Assembly (NCBI GenBank): GCA_018650465.1
Contig: JABIFY010000104.1
Span: forward strand, 70,107 to 117,420
DNA from: Alphaproteobacteria bacterium
GTDB lineage: Bacteria; Pseudomonadota; Alphaproteobacteria; UBA2966
Reading direction: 5' to 3'
DNA: 47,314 bases
In this document: positions 34,925 through 43,735 of the stretch, one piece after another
Numbering within the stretch: the first letter of the stretch is position 1
Layout: every line of letters begins with the position of its first letter
The notes under the pieces: generated by a model
Seen by the model: only the letters and a program-made list of their open reading frames with translations
Database searches by the model: none
What the model was told of the DNA's origin: nothing
Made by a program: the position numbers and the translations under genes

Positions 34925-36093
34925 GTCTCGGGTACCTCAACAATTGACCGGGCCGCAAAGTCAGAAATTTGATCAGCGGAGTATCCAAGTTTGTCCAGGA
35001 TGCGGGCGGCGTCAATGCTTCGGGCCGGGGCGGTCGTTTGTTTTGAGGTCACATGCTGGCCACTGGCAATGACGGGAAAGGGCATAACAGTTGTTTCACC
35101 ACTTTTCATATGCATGGCGCGATGCAGGGCATGTTCACTGGTGACGGTTTCCTGATTGGTCACACAGATCGTTGCGGGCACGTCGGCCGGGTCCAAAAAT
35201 TCAATCCAGTGGGCCGCCGGTTTTGAGGCAAACAAATCATCCAGCAAGGCCATCAGGCGGTCGGCATTCACCAACCTGCCTTCTTCCGAGGCGAAATCAT
35301 CGTGCCCGAATTCTGGCTGGATATCTTTTGTCACGCGGACAAAGTTATCCCAGAATTTGACTTCAACAATGGTCAAGGCGATTTGGCGACCATCGCCGCA
35401 GGTAAACAGATCGTTGGCCGGATAAAGGTGATTATTTTCCTCGGCAGATGTCTCGAACCCGAAACGGATGGCGCTGGAATAGAGGACCGATTCATAAAGG
35501 CTGATATCCAGCACAGCACCTTTTTCATCTGGCTTGCGTGCATGCATGGCGGCGAGGATAGATATGGCGGCAAACGATCCGCCAGCGATGTCAGCGACAG
35601 GCAAGGACGAGCGGCTGGGTGCCTGGCGTAGCTGACCTTTTTGGGCCAGCCCACCACCCATGGCGATGTAGGCCAGGTCGTGTCCGGCCTTGGTGCTGAT
35701 GGGGCCGGTTTGGCCAAAACCGGAAAGCGAACAATAGATCAGGGCCGGGTTGATGGCCTGTAATTGATCAGGTCCAATACCCAGGCGGTCGGCAACACCT
35801 GGACGGAAACCTTCGATGGCCACGTCGCCATATTCAGCAAGGCGTTTGATGATATCTTTGGCGTCCGGTGCCTTCAGATCAACCACGATACTGGACTTGT
35901 TGCGGTTGGACCCTTCGAACAAAAAACTTTTCATGTGGCGGGCATAATCGCCGCCAGGGGGCTCAACTTTGATCACTTCTGCCCCCAGATCCGCCATGAT
36001 CAACGTTGCCAATGGTCCCGGCAACAACATGGAAAAATCTATTATTTTCAAACCCTTGAGTGGCTGCCAGCCATCGTTTCGAGTGTCATTCAC
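34921..36093 (-). CDS. CaiB/BaiF class III CoA-transferase
   Basis: A 390-residue family III CoA-transferase with DLGAEVIKVEPPGGD near the N-terminus and the catalytic Asp in LPVADIAGGS. I prefer the GTG at 36093: it has an AAGGGCGGA ribosome site, and it places the Asp at position 168, as in the other two CaiB proteins of this window (168 and 169). The ATG at 36147 lacks a ribosome site. It is the first gene of the leftward CoA-activation operon and is divergent from the MaoC gene at 36304, with the 16-base palindrome between. It is a third, distinct CaiB type here. Confidence 0.86.
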   Translation of the reverse strand: MNDTRNDGWQPLKGLKIIDFSMLLPGPLATLIMADLGAEVIKVEPPGGDYARHMKSFLFEGSNRNKSSIVVDLKAPDAKDIIKRLAEYGDVAIEGFRPGVADRLGIGPDQLQAINPALIYCSLSGFGQTGPISTKAGHDLAYIAMGGGLAQKGQLRQAPSRSSLPVADIAGGSFAAISILAAMHARKPDEKGAVLDISLYESVLYSSAIRFGFETSAEENNHLYPANDLFTCGDGRQIALTIVEVKFWDNFVRVTKDIQPEFGHDDFASEEGRLVNADRLMALLDDLFASKPAAHWIEFLDPADVPATICVTNQETVTSEHALHRAMHMKSGETTVMPFPVIASGQHVTSKQTTAPARSIDAARILDKLGYSADQISDFAARSIVEVPET

Positions 36094-36169
36094 AGTGCTG
36101 GTTCCGCCCTTAAAATATTTATCTGACCAAGCGATCAAAGCACACATTGACGTGCCGAAAGACGCTCGA

Positions 36170-36185
36170 TATTATTCGAATAATA
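36170..36185. promoter_or_regulatory. 16-base perfect palindrome in the CaiB/MaoC divergent promoter
   Basis: TATTATTCGAATAATA is a perfect palindrome in the 210-base gap between divergent operons, 77 bases before the CaiB GTG and 119 before the MaoC ATG. It contains TTCGAATAAT, which recurs exactly at 45457-45466 before the IclR gene and at 37442-37451 before an acyl-CoA dehydrogenase gene. Probable operator for a shared regulator, with the IclR at 45512 the best candidate. Confidence 0.6.
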
Positions 36186-36303
36186 GAACTTTATACGGAA
36201 ATACGCAAACATCTGTGTTTCAAATTCTGACAAGAATGTTCAGGACCGCAGATATTTTGCCTAAAAGTCAAACAATTAAAGAAGAGAATTAAGGGGAAGT
36301 ACA

Positions 36304-36759
36304 ATGTCAGGTCTCTGGTTTGAAGAATTCAAGGAAGGCATGGTTTTTGACCACGCCATTACCCGCACGATTACCGAAGCGGATAACATGTGGTTTTGTA
36401 ATGCCACATATAATACCCAGCCCCTTCACATCGATTTTCACTGGGCTGCCGAGAATTCGGAATTTGGCAAACCCCTGGTGAACTCGGTTTTTACGCTGGG
36501 TCTGATGATTGGTGTATCCGTGACGGATACAACGCTTGGGACCACTGTCGGCAACCTCGCCATGACAGATATGAATTTCCCAAGGCCTGTCTATCACGGG
36601 GATTCCATTCATTCGCGCACGACAATTCTGGAAACCCGCGAAAGCAAGTCGCGTCCGACAAATGGCATCGTTGTCTTTTATCACGAAGCCTTTAATCAGA
36701 ATGATGAACTGGTGGCCAACTGCAAACGTACCGGCCTGATGAAAAAGCGTCCGGCATAG
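36304..36759 (+). CDS. MaoC-family hydratase
   Basis: A 151-residue single hot-dog-fold protein with the hydratase motif N37-TQPLH42-ID44 and the central helix region FGKPLVNSVFTLGLMIG. MaoC hydratases add water to 2-enoyl-CoAs, often (R)-specific or acting on mesaconyl- and methyl-branched CoAs. It leads the long rightward operon of block H, after a strong AAGGGGAAG ribosome site, and is divergent from CaiB. A C-terminal NCKRTGLMKKRP tail is typical of acyl dehydratases of this type. Substrate not readable. Confidence 0.82.
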   Translation: MSGLWFEEFKEGMVFDHAITRTITEADNMWFCNATYNTQPLHIDFHWAAENSEFGKPLVNSVFTLGLMIGVSVTDTTLGTTVGNLAMTDMNFPRPVYHGDSIHSRTTILETRESKSRPTNGIVVFYHEAFNQNDELVANCKRTGLMKKRPA

Positions 36760-36775
36760 AAGGTTGGTGACCAAA

Positions 36776-37450
36776 ATGGATGTTGCACAAGCCATTAAAT
36801 CCCGGCAATCCTGTCGCCAGTTCAGTGACAAACCTGTCTCACTGGAGTTGGTGCGGAAAGTTTTGGAAACCGCACGCTGGTCGCCATCTGGCAGCAACGT
36901 TCAGCCCTGGCATATTGATGTGATGACGGGCGGTGTGTTGCAGGGGCTGGTTGACCGGGTAATGGCCCAGGATCATCTGTTTCCCTTTGGCGAAGGCACA
37001 GAATACCCGATCCATCCGCCCAAGATGAAAGAGCCTTACATGACGCGGCGCACTGAATGCGCTGCGGACATGTATGCCTCTGTCAATATTACCCGCGAAG
37101 ACCGGGATGCCCGAATCGGTCAATATGCCAAGAACCTGGAATTCTTCGGCGCGCCGGTGGGCTTCATGTTTTCTATTGATCGGACCATGGGCCAGGGGCA
37201 TTGGGCGGACATGGGCATGTTGTTGCAAACCATCATGCTGGTGGCGCGCTCGGAAGGGCTGCACACTTGCCCGCAGCAAGTCTGGGCCATGTGGCACAAG
37301 ACGGTGACCGAATATCTGAAGATCCCCGACAGTCGCATGATCTTTTGCGGCATGGGTCTTGGGTACATGGATGAAAAGCACCCTATCAATAACTGGCGCA
37401 CAACCCGCCAGGAAATCGACGATTTTACTTCCTTCTCAGGGTTCGAATAA
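36776..37450 (+). CDS. Nitroreductase-family flavoprotein
   Basis: A 224-residue FMN-dependent NAD(P)H oxidoreductase. The N-terminal SRQSCRQF and ARWSPSGSNVQPW motifs bind FMN, and the C-terminal FCGMGLGYMDE is typical. Native substrates may be quinones, enones or unsaturated acyl compounds. I take the ATG at 36776; GTG at 36767 and TTG at 36764 are in-frame alternatives, with AGAAGG at 36758-36763 the only ribosome site. Its last codons create a TTCGAATAAT copy (37442-37451). Its place between MaoC and three acyl-CoA dehydrogenases suggests an enone reduction or flavin role, which is inference. Confidence 0.82.
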   Translation: MDVAQAIKSRQSCRQFSDKPVSLELVRKVLETARWSPSGSNVQPWHIDVMTGGVLQGLVDRVMAQDHLFPFGEGTEYPIHPPKMKEPYMTRRTECAADMYASVNITREDRDARIGQYAKNLEFFGAPVGFMFSIDRTMGQGHWADMGMLLQTIMLVARSEGLHTCPQQVWAMWHKTVTEYLKIPDSRMIFCGMGLGYMDEKHPINNWRTTRQEIDDFTSFSGFE

Positions 37451-37484
37451 TCGATCCTAAATTTAATAACATCGGTGACGAAAT

Positions 37485-38681
37485 ATGGATTTATCTTTCA
37501 GCGAAGAAGACCTTGCTTTTCAACAGGAGGTGCGCAGCTTTCTGACAGAAAACCTGCCTGCGGACATCAAGGACCGTTCGGACCGGGGCCTGCACATAAC
37601 CCGCGAGCATATGATCCTGTGGCAGAAAAAGCTGGCCGCGAAAGGCTGGATTGCGCCGAACTGGCCACAAGAACATGGTGGTCCTGGCTGGTCCCTGAGC
37701 AAGAAGTTTATCTATAATTCCGAATATGCCTTGTCCGGTGCACCCGGTGTCAGCCCCTTTGGTGTGAGCATGGTCGGGCCGGTGATCTACACCTTCGGCA
37801 GCGACGAGCAAAAAGCCAAATACCTGCCAGATATCCTTAATACGGATGCTTTGTGGTGCCAGGGATATTCCGAACCTGGATCAGGATCGGATCTCGCGTC
37901 CCTCAAAACCCGCGCGGTGCGAGATGGCGATGATTATGTCATCAACGGCCAGAAAATCTGGACCAGCTGGGCCCATCTTGCCGACATGATGTTCTGTCTG
38001 GTGCGCACAAATACGGAAGTGAAAAATCAGGAAGGTATTTCCTTTGTCCTGATTCCCATGGACAGCCCGGGTATTACGGTGCGCCCGATTATTGGTATTG
38101 ATCTGGAACACAGTCTGAACGAAGTCTTTTTTGATGATGTGCGGGTGCCCATCGCCAATCGTGTTGGCGAGGAAGACAAGGGCTGGACCTATGCCAAGTT
38201 CCTGCTGGGCAACGAGCGTAATCTGGTGGCCCGTGTCGCGCGCTCAAAATATCAGCTCACGCGCCTGATCGAGATAGCCGGCAAAGAAATCGCCTATGGC
38301 GGGTGCTTGCTGGATGACCCGGATTTCAAGCGCAAGATTGCCAAACTGGAAATCGATCTGATGGCGCTGGAATATTCCGAACTGAGATATTTGTCCCAGG
38401 ACATGGCCGGTCGCAAGCTGACGGCGGAACCTTCCATGCTGAAAATCAAGGGAGCTGAAATTGCCCAGACCCTGAAGGGTTTGCTGGTTGAAGCCCTTGG
38501 TATTTACGGCACGCCTTATGAGACGGACGTCGAGACAGCAGCGCGCAACGACGGCCCTATCGGGCCAGATCATGCCCACGGCAATCAAGCCGATAATCTC
38601 TATCAACGGGCGGCCACAATCTATGGCGGCTCGAACGAGGTTCAACGCAACATTGTCGCCAAAATGATGCTTGGCCTATAG
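37485..38681 (+). CDS. Acyl-CoA dehydrogenase, large partner of a second unequal pair
   Basis: A 398-residue FadE-type acyl-CoA dehydrogenase with a full flavin/substrate motif G127-YSEPGSGS-D136, QKIWTSWAHLADMM and the C-terminal IYGGSNEVQRNI, where Gly stands in the catalytic Glu position. It is like the 18831 protein in type, and it too is followed at once by a shorter dehydrogenase with a broken motif (38692, 10 bases later). This suggests an alpha2-beta2 heteromer for bulky or branched acyl-CoAs. The ribosome site is weak (GGTGA). Confidence 0.84.
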   Translation: MDLSFSEEDLAFQQEVRSFLTENLPADIKDRSDRGLHITREHMILWQKKLAAKGWIAPNWPQEHGGPGWSLSKKFIYNSEYALSGAPGVSPFGVSMVGPVIYTFGSDEQKAKYLPDILNTDALWCQGYSEPGSGSDLASLKTRAVRDGDDYVINGQKIWTSWAHLADMMFCLVRTNTEVKNQEGISFVLIPMDSPGITVRPIIGIDLEHSLNEVFFDDVRVPIANRVGEEDKGWTYAKFLLGNERNLVARVARSKYQLTRLIEIAGKEIAYGGCLLDDPDFKRKIAKLEIDLMALEYSELRYLSQDMAGRKLTAEPSMLKIKGAEIAQTLKGLLVEALGIYGTPYETDVETAARNDGPIGPDHAHGNQADNLYQRAATIYGGSNEVQRNIVAKMMLGL

Positions 38682-38691
38682 GAGCCGATTG

Positions 38692-39834
38692 ATGGATTTT
38701 GAACTCTCAAGTGAACAAACGCTGCTGAAAGATTCCGTGGACCGGTTCGTAAAAGATAATTATGAGCTCGCGGCCCGGCGTGCCCTGGTGGCCAGTGACT
38801 TAGGTTTTTCCAAAGACAATTGGGATTTATTTGCCGAAATGGGTTGGCTGGGCCTGCCTTTTTCCGAAGAAAGCGGTGGTTATGGTGGCTCCAATGTGGA
38901 CGTCTCCATCCTGATGGAAAGCTTCGGCGAGGGCCTGGTGGTGGAACCCTATATGGCTACTGTTCTGTTGGGCGGTCGCCTTGTGGAAATGGCAGGCACT
39001 GCCGATCAAAAAGAAACTATTCTGGCGGCCGTAATCGAAGGCAAGATGCAGCTGGCCTTTGGTTATTCTGAACCGCAATCACGCTTTGACCTGTTTGATG
39101 TGACCACGACTGCGACGGCCTCTGGCGATGGTTATGTGCTCAACGGTCACAAGGGCCTGGTCTATCATGCTGGCAGTGCAGACAAGATTATTGTCACCGC
39201 ACGGTCCCCAGGGGGTCAGCGGGACAAGGCGGGCATATCTTTGTTCATTGTGGATGCAAACACTAAAGGTTTGAGTCTGAAGAGCTACCGCACCCTGGAT
39301 GGGCAACGGGCCAGCGAAGTCATTCTTGATGGTGTTGAAGTTGGCAGAGACGCCATGCTGGGCGCTGAAGGTCAGGCGTTCCCCATCGTCGAAAAGGTCA
39401 CAGACCTGGCCATTGGCGCTGCCAGTGCAGAGGCCGTGGGTGCCATGCGCCGGGTCAATCAAATGACCATCGAATACGTCAAAACCCGCCAGCAGTTCGG
39501 GTCACCCATTGGCTCGAACCAGGTCATCAAGCACCGCCTGGCCGATATGCTGATCGAAGAAGAGCAGTCCAAAGCCATGTCTGATATGGCCGCCATGCGG
39601 GCAGATATGGCCAAAGAAACCAGAAGCGATGATCAAGTGCAAACAGCGTCTGCCACCAAGGCCCGCATAGGTGAAGCAGCCAAATTTGTGGGTGAGCAGG
39701 GCATCCAGTTACATGGTGGTATCGGCATGACGGATGAATATGCCATCGGCCATTATTACAAGCGACTGCAAACCATCGACAAGCTGTTTGGCAATGTTGA
39801 TTACCATCTTCGTCGTTTTTCCGACGCCCGCTAA
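38692..39834 (+). CDS. Acyl-CoA dehydrogenase, partner subunit with altered flavin motif
   Basis: A 380-residue acyl-CoA dehydrogenase-fold protein. The motif corresponding to TEPxxGSD reads G124-YSEPQSRF-D133, lacking the Gly-Ser that contact flavin phosphates, and the C-terminus has MTDEYAIGHYYKRL instead of an EGTSE or GGS-EVQ block. It is best seen as the second subunit of a heteromer with the 37485 product. True start ATG 38692 after TAGGAG; the longer frame overlaps the previous gene. It resembles the 20047 protein in role though not closely in sequence. Confidence 0.82.
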   Translation: MDFELSSEQTLLKDSVDRFVKDNYELAARRALVASDLGFSKDNWDLFAEMGWLGLPFSEESGGYGGSNVDVSILMESFGEGLVVEPYMATVLLGGRLVEMAGTADQKETILAAVIEGKMQLAFGYSEPQSRFDLFDVTTTATASGDGYVLNGHKGLVYHAGSADKIIVTARSPGGQRDKAGISLFIVDANTKGLSLKSYRTLDGQRASEVILDGVEVGRDAMLGAEGQAFPIVEKVTDLAIGAASAEAVGAMRRVNQMTIEYVKTRQQFGSPIGSNQVIKHRLADMLIEEEQSKAMSDMAAMRADMAKETRSDDQVQTASATKARIGEAAKFVGEQGIQLHGGIGMTDEYAIGHYYKRLQTIDKLFGNVDYHLRRFSDAR

Positions 39835-39858
39835 ACGGCCTTAAAGGCAGGACCCCCT

Positions 39859-41022
39859 ATGGAACGAGTTTTAACCGAGAATCTCCGTGTCGTGCGCGAA
39901 GGCGTGCAGGCGGTGTGTAATAACTTTGGCGATGATTACTGGCTGGCACGTGATACCGACGGCGTCTTCCCCCATGAATTTCACGGGGCCATGGCCGAGG
40001 CTGGCTGGCTGGGCATCACCATGCCGGAAGAATTTGGCGGTGCGGGCCTGGGTGTTGCTGAAGCCGCTGTGATGATGAACACGGTCGCCGCTTGCGGGGC
40101 TATGACCGCGGCATCGTCGATCCACATCAACATGTTTGGCCCGCACCCTATTTTGATCTTTGGCACGGAAGAACAGAAACAGAAACATATCCCGCCGCTG
40201 GTGCGGGGTGACGCCAAGGTATCTTTCGGGGTGACCGAACCAAATGTGGGTCTGGACACGACCAACATCACCACTTTTGCCAAAAAGGTGGACGGTGGGT
40301 ACATCGTCGACGGTCGCAAGATCTGGAATTCAACGGCCCAACAAGCAACAAAGATCATGTTGTTGGCCCGCACGCAAAAACGAGAAGAGAACAAAGACCC
40401 GACCAAGGGCATCAGTATTTTTTATACGGACTTTGACCGGGAAAAAATTGAAGTCCAGCTGATCCACAAGATGGGTCGCAAGGCTGTCGACAGTAACATG
40501 ATCTTTTTCGACAACCTGTTTATCCCGGACGAAGACCTGATCGGCGAAGAAGGCATGGGCTTTCGTTACATCCTGCATGCCATGAACCCGGAACGGGTAC
40601 TGGTCGGGGCCGAAGGTGTGGGTATTGGCCAGGACGCCCTGCAAAGGGCCTCGAAATACGCCCTGGAGCGGGAAGTTTTTGGTCGGCCTATTGGCATGAA
40701 CCAGGGTATCCAGCATCCCCTGGCGGAAAACTGGATGGAACTGGAAGCGGCCTGGCTGATGTGTCTGAAGGGCGCTGAATTATTCGATAATGAACAGCCC
40801 TGTGGCGCAGAAGCCAATGCCGCCAAGTTTTTGGGGGCGAAGGCCGGATATAACGCTGCCATGCAAGCTGTCATGACCCATGGCGGTATGGGTTATGCCA
40901 AGGAATATCATGTGGAACGCTTGATGCGGGAAGTCATGATCACGCGCATAGCACCCGTATCCGAACAACTGATTGCCTCGTTCATTGCCGAGCGTGTGCT
41001 TGGTTTGCCCAAATCTTACTAG
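39859..41022 (+). CDS. Acyl-CoA dehydrogenase (paralogue of the 7405 enzyme)
   Basis: A 387-residue acyl-CoA dehydrogenase with MPEEFGGAGLG, GVTEPNVGLDTTNI, WNSTAQQATK, GMGFRYILHAMNPERVL and the C-terminal LGLPKSY. It is clearly paralogous to the enzyme at 7405, sharing these blocks, the same ending and similar length; a helix-G Glu in NPERVLV may be the base. The two copies sit in different operons, so the region may process two related branched or unsaturated acyl-CoAs. ATG 39859 after AAAGGCAGGA. Confidence 0.87.
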   Translation: MERVLTENLRVVREGVQAVCNNFGDDYWLARDTDGVFPHEFHGAMAEAGWLGITMPEEFGGAGLGVAEAAVMMNTVAACGAMTAASSIHINMFGPHPILIFGTEEQKQKHIPPLVRGDAKVSFGVTEPNVGLDTTNITTFAKKVDGGYIVDGRKIWNSTAQQATKIMLLARTQKREENKDPTKGISIFYTDFDREKIEVQLIHKMGRKAVDSNMIFFDNLFIPDEDLIGEEGMGFRYILHAMNPERVLVGAEGVGIGQDALQRASKYALEREVFGRPIGMNQGIQHPLAENWMELEAAWLMCLKGAELFDNEQPCGAEANAAKFLGAKAGYNAAMQAVMTHGGMGYAKEYHVERLMREVMITRIAPVSEQLIASFIAERVLGLPKSY

Positions 41023-41053
41023 ATATCAAAAACCTTATTAGAGAGCCTGACAA

Positions 41054-41911
41054 ATGAATGTCGAAGAAACCCTTGGGTTTGAAATTGCCGATGCAGACCG
41101 GTCCTATACCGAACGGGATACGATCCTGTATGCCCTGGGTGTCAATCTGGGGCTGGACCCAAGTGACGAAGGTGACCTGAAGTTTTTGTTTGAACAGGAC
41201 CTGACGGCCTTGCCAGGATTTTCCAATGTGTTGGCTCATCCCGGCTTTTGGTTACAGGATCCGAAGCTGGATATTGACTGGGTCAAGGTTCTGCACGCCG
41301 AACAGTTTGTCACCATGTCGCGGCCACTGGCGGCTTCCGGTACGGTGCGGGCCAGCTATCGTGTGATGGGGATCACTGACAAGGGCGACGGGCGCGGTGC
41401 CATTCTCTATTACGAAAAAACCTTGCGGGACGTGGATTCAAATGACGAAATATGCCGCGTTGTTACTGGTGTGTTCTGTCGCGGTGATGGTGGCTGTGGG
41501 GATCATGGCGAAGTGCCGGACCCCCTGACCTCAGTTCCGGATGGAGAGGCGGATATCGTTGTGCGCAGCGTCGTCGACAAACGTGCGGCCCTGATCTATC
41601 GCCTTAGTGGTGACTACAACCCCATTCATATTTCACCCGCCATTGCCGCCAAGGCAGGTTATGACCGCCCGATTTTGCACGGTCTTTGCACCATGGGCGT
41701 CGCCGGTCATGTGCTGTTGCAGGAAATGGCCGGTGGTGATCCGGCGAAATTCGGGGGCTATGCCTGTCGCTTTAGTCGTCCGGTCTTTCCGGGGGATACC
41801 TTGCGCACAGAAATCTGGAACCGGGACGGCGGGGCCAGTTTCCGCGTCATCGCTGAAGACCGGGATGAAGTTGTCCTGGACCGTGGTTCTGCCAGCCTGA
41901 TGGGCAACTGA
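41054..41911 (+). CDS. MaoC/hydratase-2-type enoyl-CoA hydratase
   Basis: A 285-residue double hot-dog protein of the hydratase 2 group, producing (3R)-hydroxyacyl-CoA. The catalytic motif D187-YN189PI-H192 followed by GYDRPILHGLCTMG is that of peroxisomal MFE-2 hydratase. The N-terminal half (residues about 1-150) is a degenerate hot dog that shapes the acyl pocket. Directly downstream is an MFE-2-type (3R)-hydroxyacyl-CoA dehydrogenase, so together they reproduce MFE-2 as separate proteins. Start ATG 41054, GAGAG upstream. Confidence 0.85.
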   Translation: MNVEETLGFEIADADRSYTERDTILYALGVNLGLDPSDEGDLKFLFEQDLTALPGFSNVLAHPGFWLQDPKLDIDWVKVLHAEQFVTMSRPLAASGTVRASYRVMGITDKGDGRGAILYYEKTLRDVDSNDEICRVVTGVFCRGDGGCGDHGEVPDPLTSVPDGEADIVVRSVVDKRAALIYRLSGDYNPIHISPAIAAKAGYDRPILHGLCTMGVAGHVLLQEMAGGDPAKFGGYACRFSRPVFPGDTLRTEIWNRDGGASFRVIAEDRDEVVLDRGSASLMGN

Positions 41912-41949
41912 AAACAATTCGACAGACGTGAGACATAAGGGGAAATATT

Positions 41950-42870
41950 GTGGGTGTTCTTGAAGGCAAAGTTGTTATCGTAACCGGGGCTGGCCGGGGG
42001 GTCGGTAAATATATCGCGCTGGAAGCCGCCCGTGAGGGGGCCAAGGTTGTGGTCAATGACCTGGGCGTTGGTGTGCATGATCTTGAAGTCGAAGATGCCG
42101 TTGTGGGTCCGGCGGAAGAAGTGGCGCAGGAAATCCGTGATGCCGGAGGCGAGGCTGTTGCCGACACACATTCCATTGCCGACTGGGATGACGCCCATCG
42201 TATCGTTGAAAATGCCATGGACACATTTGGTGGCTTGCATGGCGTGGTGAACAATGCCGGTATCCTGCGCGACAAGATCTTCCACAAGATGACAAAAGAT
42301 GACTTCGAATCCGTAGTTCAGGTCCATTTGAACGGATATTTTTACGTTTCCCGTGCGGCGGCGGATATCTTTCGCAAGGAAATGTCCGGCACCTTCGTTC
42401 ATATGACATCCACGTCTGGTGTTGTCGGTAATGTGGGCCAGGCGAACTACGCCGCAGCCAAGCTGGGCATTGTCGGTTTGTCAAAATCCATCGCCCTGGA
42501 TATGGAGCGCTATCGTGTGCGCTCAAACTGTATCGCCCCCTGGGCTTTCACGCGTATGACGGACAGCATTCCCAAAGATAATCCTTTGTATCAGGAACGC
42601 ATGGCCAAGATCAAAAAGCTGGGGGCGGATCGCGTGGCTCCGCTGGCTGTGGCTTTGCTCAGCGATCAGTCGGAAGCGGTTAACGCACAAATTTTGGGTG
42701 CCCGCTCGAACGAGCTTTATCTCTTTAATCAATCGCGCCCTGTGCGCACCATGCATACGGCTGAAGGCTGGACGCCAACGTCAATTCTGGAAACTGCCTT
42801 TCCGGCTATGTCGTCAAATCTCACGCCGCTGGAAACGTCGCCGTCCTATTTCAACTGGGAACCGGTTTAG
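41950..42870 (+). CDS. MFE-2-type SDR, probable (3R)-hydroxyacyl-CoA dehydrogenase
   Basis: A 306-residue SDR resembling the dehydrogenase domain of peroxisomal multifunctional enzyme 2 (HSD17B4). It shows VTGAGRGVGKYIA, the characteristic VVNDLGV strand end, NNAGILRDK, and the Ser-Tyr-Lys set in STSGVVGN...NYAAAK. The C-terminal about 60 residues extend beyond the normal SDR length, as in this group. It would oxidise the product of the hydratase encoded just upstream. GTG start at 41950 with AAGGGGAA upstream. Confidence 0.83.
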   Translation: MGVLEGKVVIVTGAGRGVGKYIALEAAREGAKVVVNDLGVGVHDLEVEDAVVGPAEEVAQEIRDAGGEAVADTHSIADWDDAHRIVENAMDTFGGLHGVVNNAGILRDKIFHKMTKDDFESVVQVHLNGYFYVSRAAADIFRKEMSGTFVHMTSTSGVVGNVGQANYAAAKLGIVGLSKSIALDMERYRVRSNCIAPWAFTRMTDSIPKDNPLYQERMAKIKKLGADRVAPLAVALLSDQSEAVNAQILGARSNELYLFNQSRPVRTMHTAEGWTPTSILETAFPAMSSNLTPLETSPSYFNWEPV

Positions 42871-42885
42871 ATCGGGGATGCCAAT

Positions 42886-43668
42886 ATGACTGATCTAGTC
42901 CTGCATGAAGTTCGCGACCAGGCGATGTGGATTACCATCAACCGCCCGGGCCGTCGCAACGCCTTGAACGAAGATGTCGGCGACGGGATTATCGCAGGTA
43001 TTCTTGCCGCTGAAGCGGATGAGCTGGTGCGCGCCATTGTCATCACTGGTGCAGGCGACAAAGCCTTCTGCGCGGGCGGTGATCTGAAACCATCGGCGGA
43101 TGGCTCCCCTTTTGACATTGACGTCGAACACCCCGAAAATTTTATCGTTGAGCTGTTCAAGGTCATGCGTGACTGCCCCTTGCCAACCATTGCCCGGATC
43201 AATGGTCATGCCCTTGCGGGTGGGCTGGGTCTGGCCTGTGCCTGCGACATGGCCGTGGCCGACCCTGACGCTTTGTTTGGTGCACCGGAAAGCAAGATCG
43301 GTTTGTATCCGATGATGATCATGCCCTTGCTGCAGCGGGTTTTGCCGCGTCGCAAGTTGATGGAACTGTGTCTTACCGGCGAGATGTTTTCAGCCGCCGA
43401 CGCCCTGGACATGGATCTGGTGAATTATGTGGCTGAACCCGGCAAGCTGGATGAAAAACTGGACTGGTTGCTGGCCCGCACGATCAACAAATCCCTGACC
43501 GCCATTCGCCTTGGCAAGATGCTGTTCCGCACCATCGAAGACCAAACCCAGGAAGCTGCCCATGCCTATGCCCAGCTGATGGTCCAGAACATGGCCCAAA
43601 CCGACGATGCCATCGAAGGCTTTGCTGCTTTCAATGAAAAACGCAAACCAGACTGGAAAGGCCGTTAG
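42886..43668 (+). CDS. Enoyl-CoA hydratase/isomerase
   Basis: A 260-residue crotonase with FCAGGDLKPS and INGHALAGGLGLACACDMA oxyanion-hole blocks and APESKIGLYPMM at the second catalytic loop. The first Glu position in the hydratase pair appears replaced by Ala/Gly residues, and the second loop lacks the Glu or Asp of standard hydratases, so a hydrolase, lyase or isomerase role is possible. C-terminal FNEKRKPDWKG is typical of crotonases. It starts 15 bases after the SDR, with GGGGA before the ATG. Substrate unknown. Confidence 0.82.
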   Translation: MTDLVLHEVRDQAMWITINRPGRRNALNEDVGDGIIAGILAAEADELVRAIVITGAGDKAFCAGGDLKPSADGSPFDIDVEHPENFIVELFKVMRDCPLPTIARINGHALAGGLGLACACDMAVADPDALFGAPESKIGLYPMMIMPLLQRVLPRRKLMELCLTGEMFSAADALDMDLVNYVAEPGKLDEKLDWLLARTINKSLTAIRLGKMLFRTIEDQTQEAAHAYAQLMVQNMAQTDDAIEGFAAFNEKRKPDWKGR

Positions 43669-43735
43669 GTCACCAATCGGAATTTAAACGAATCTGAACG
43701 TCGCGCTTACGCGATCCCAACCCGGAGACAACAAC

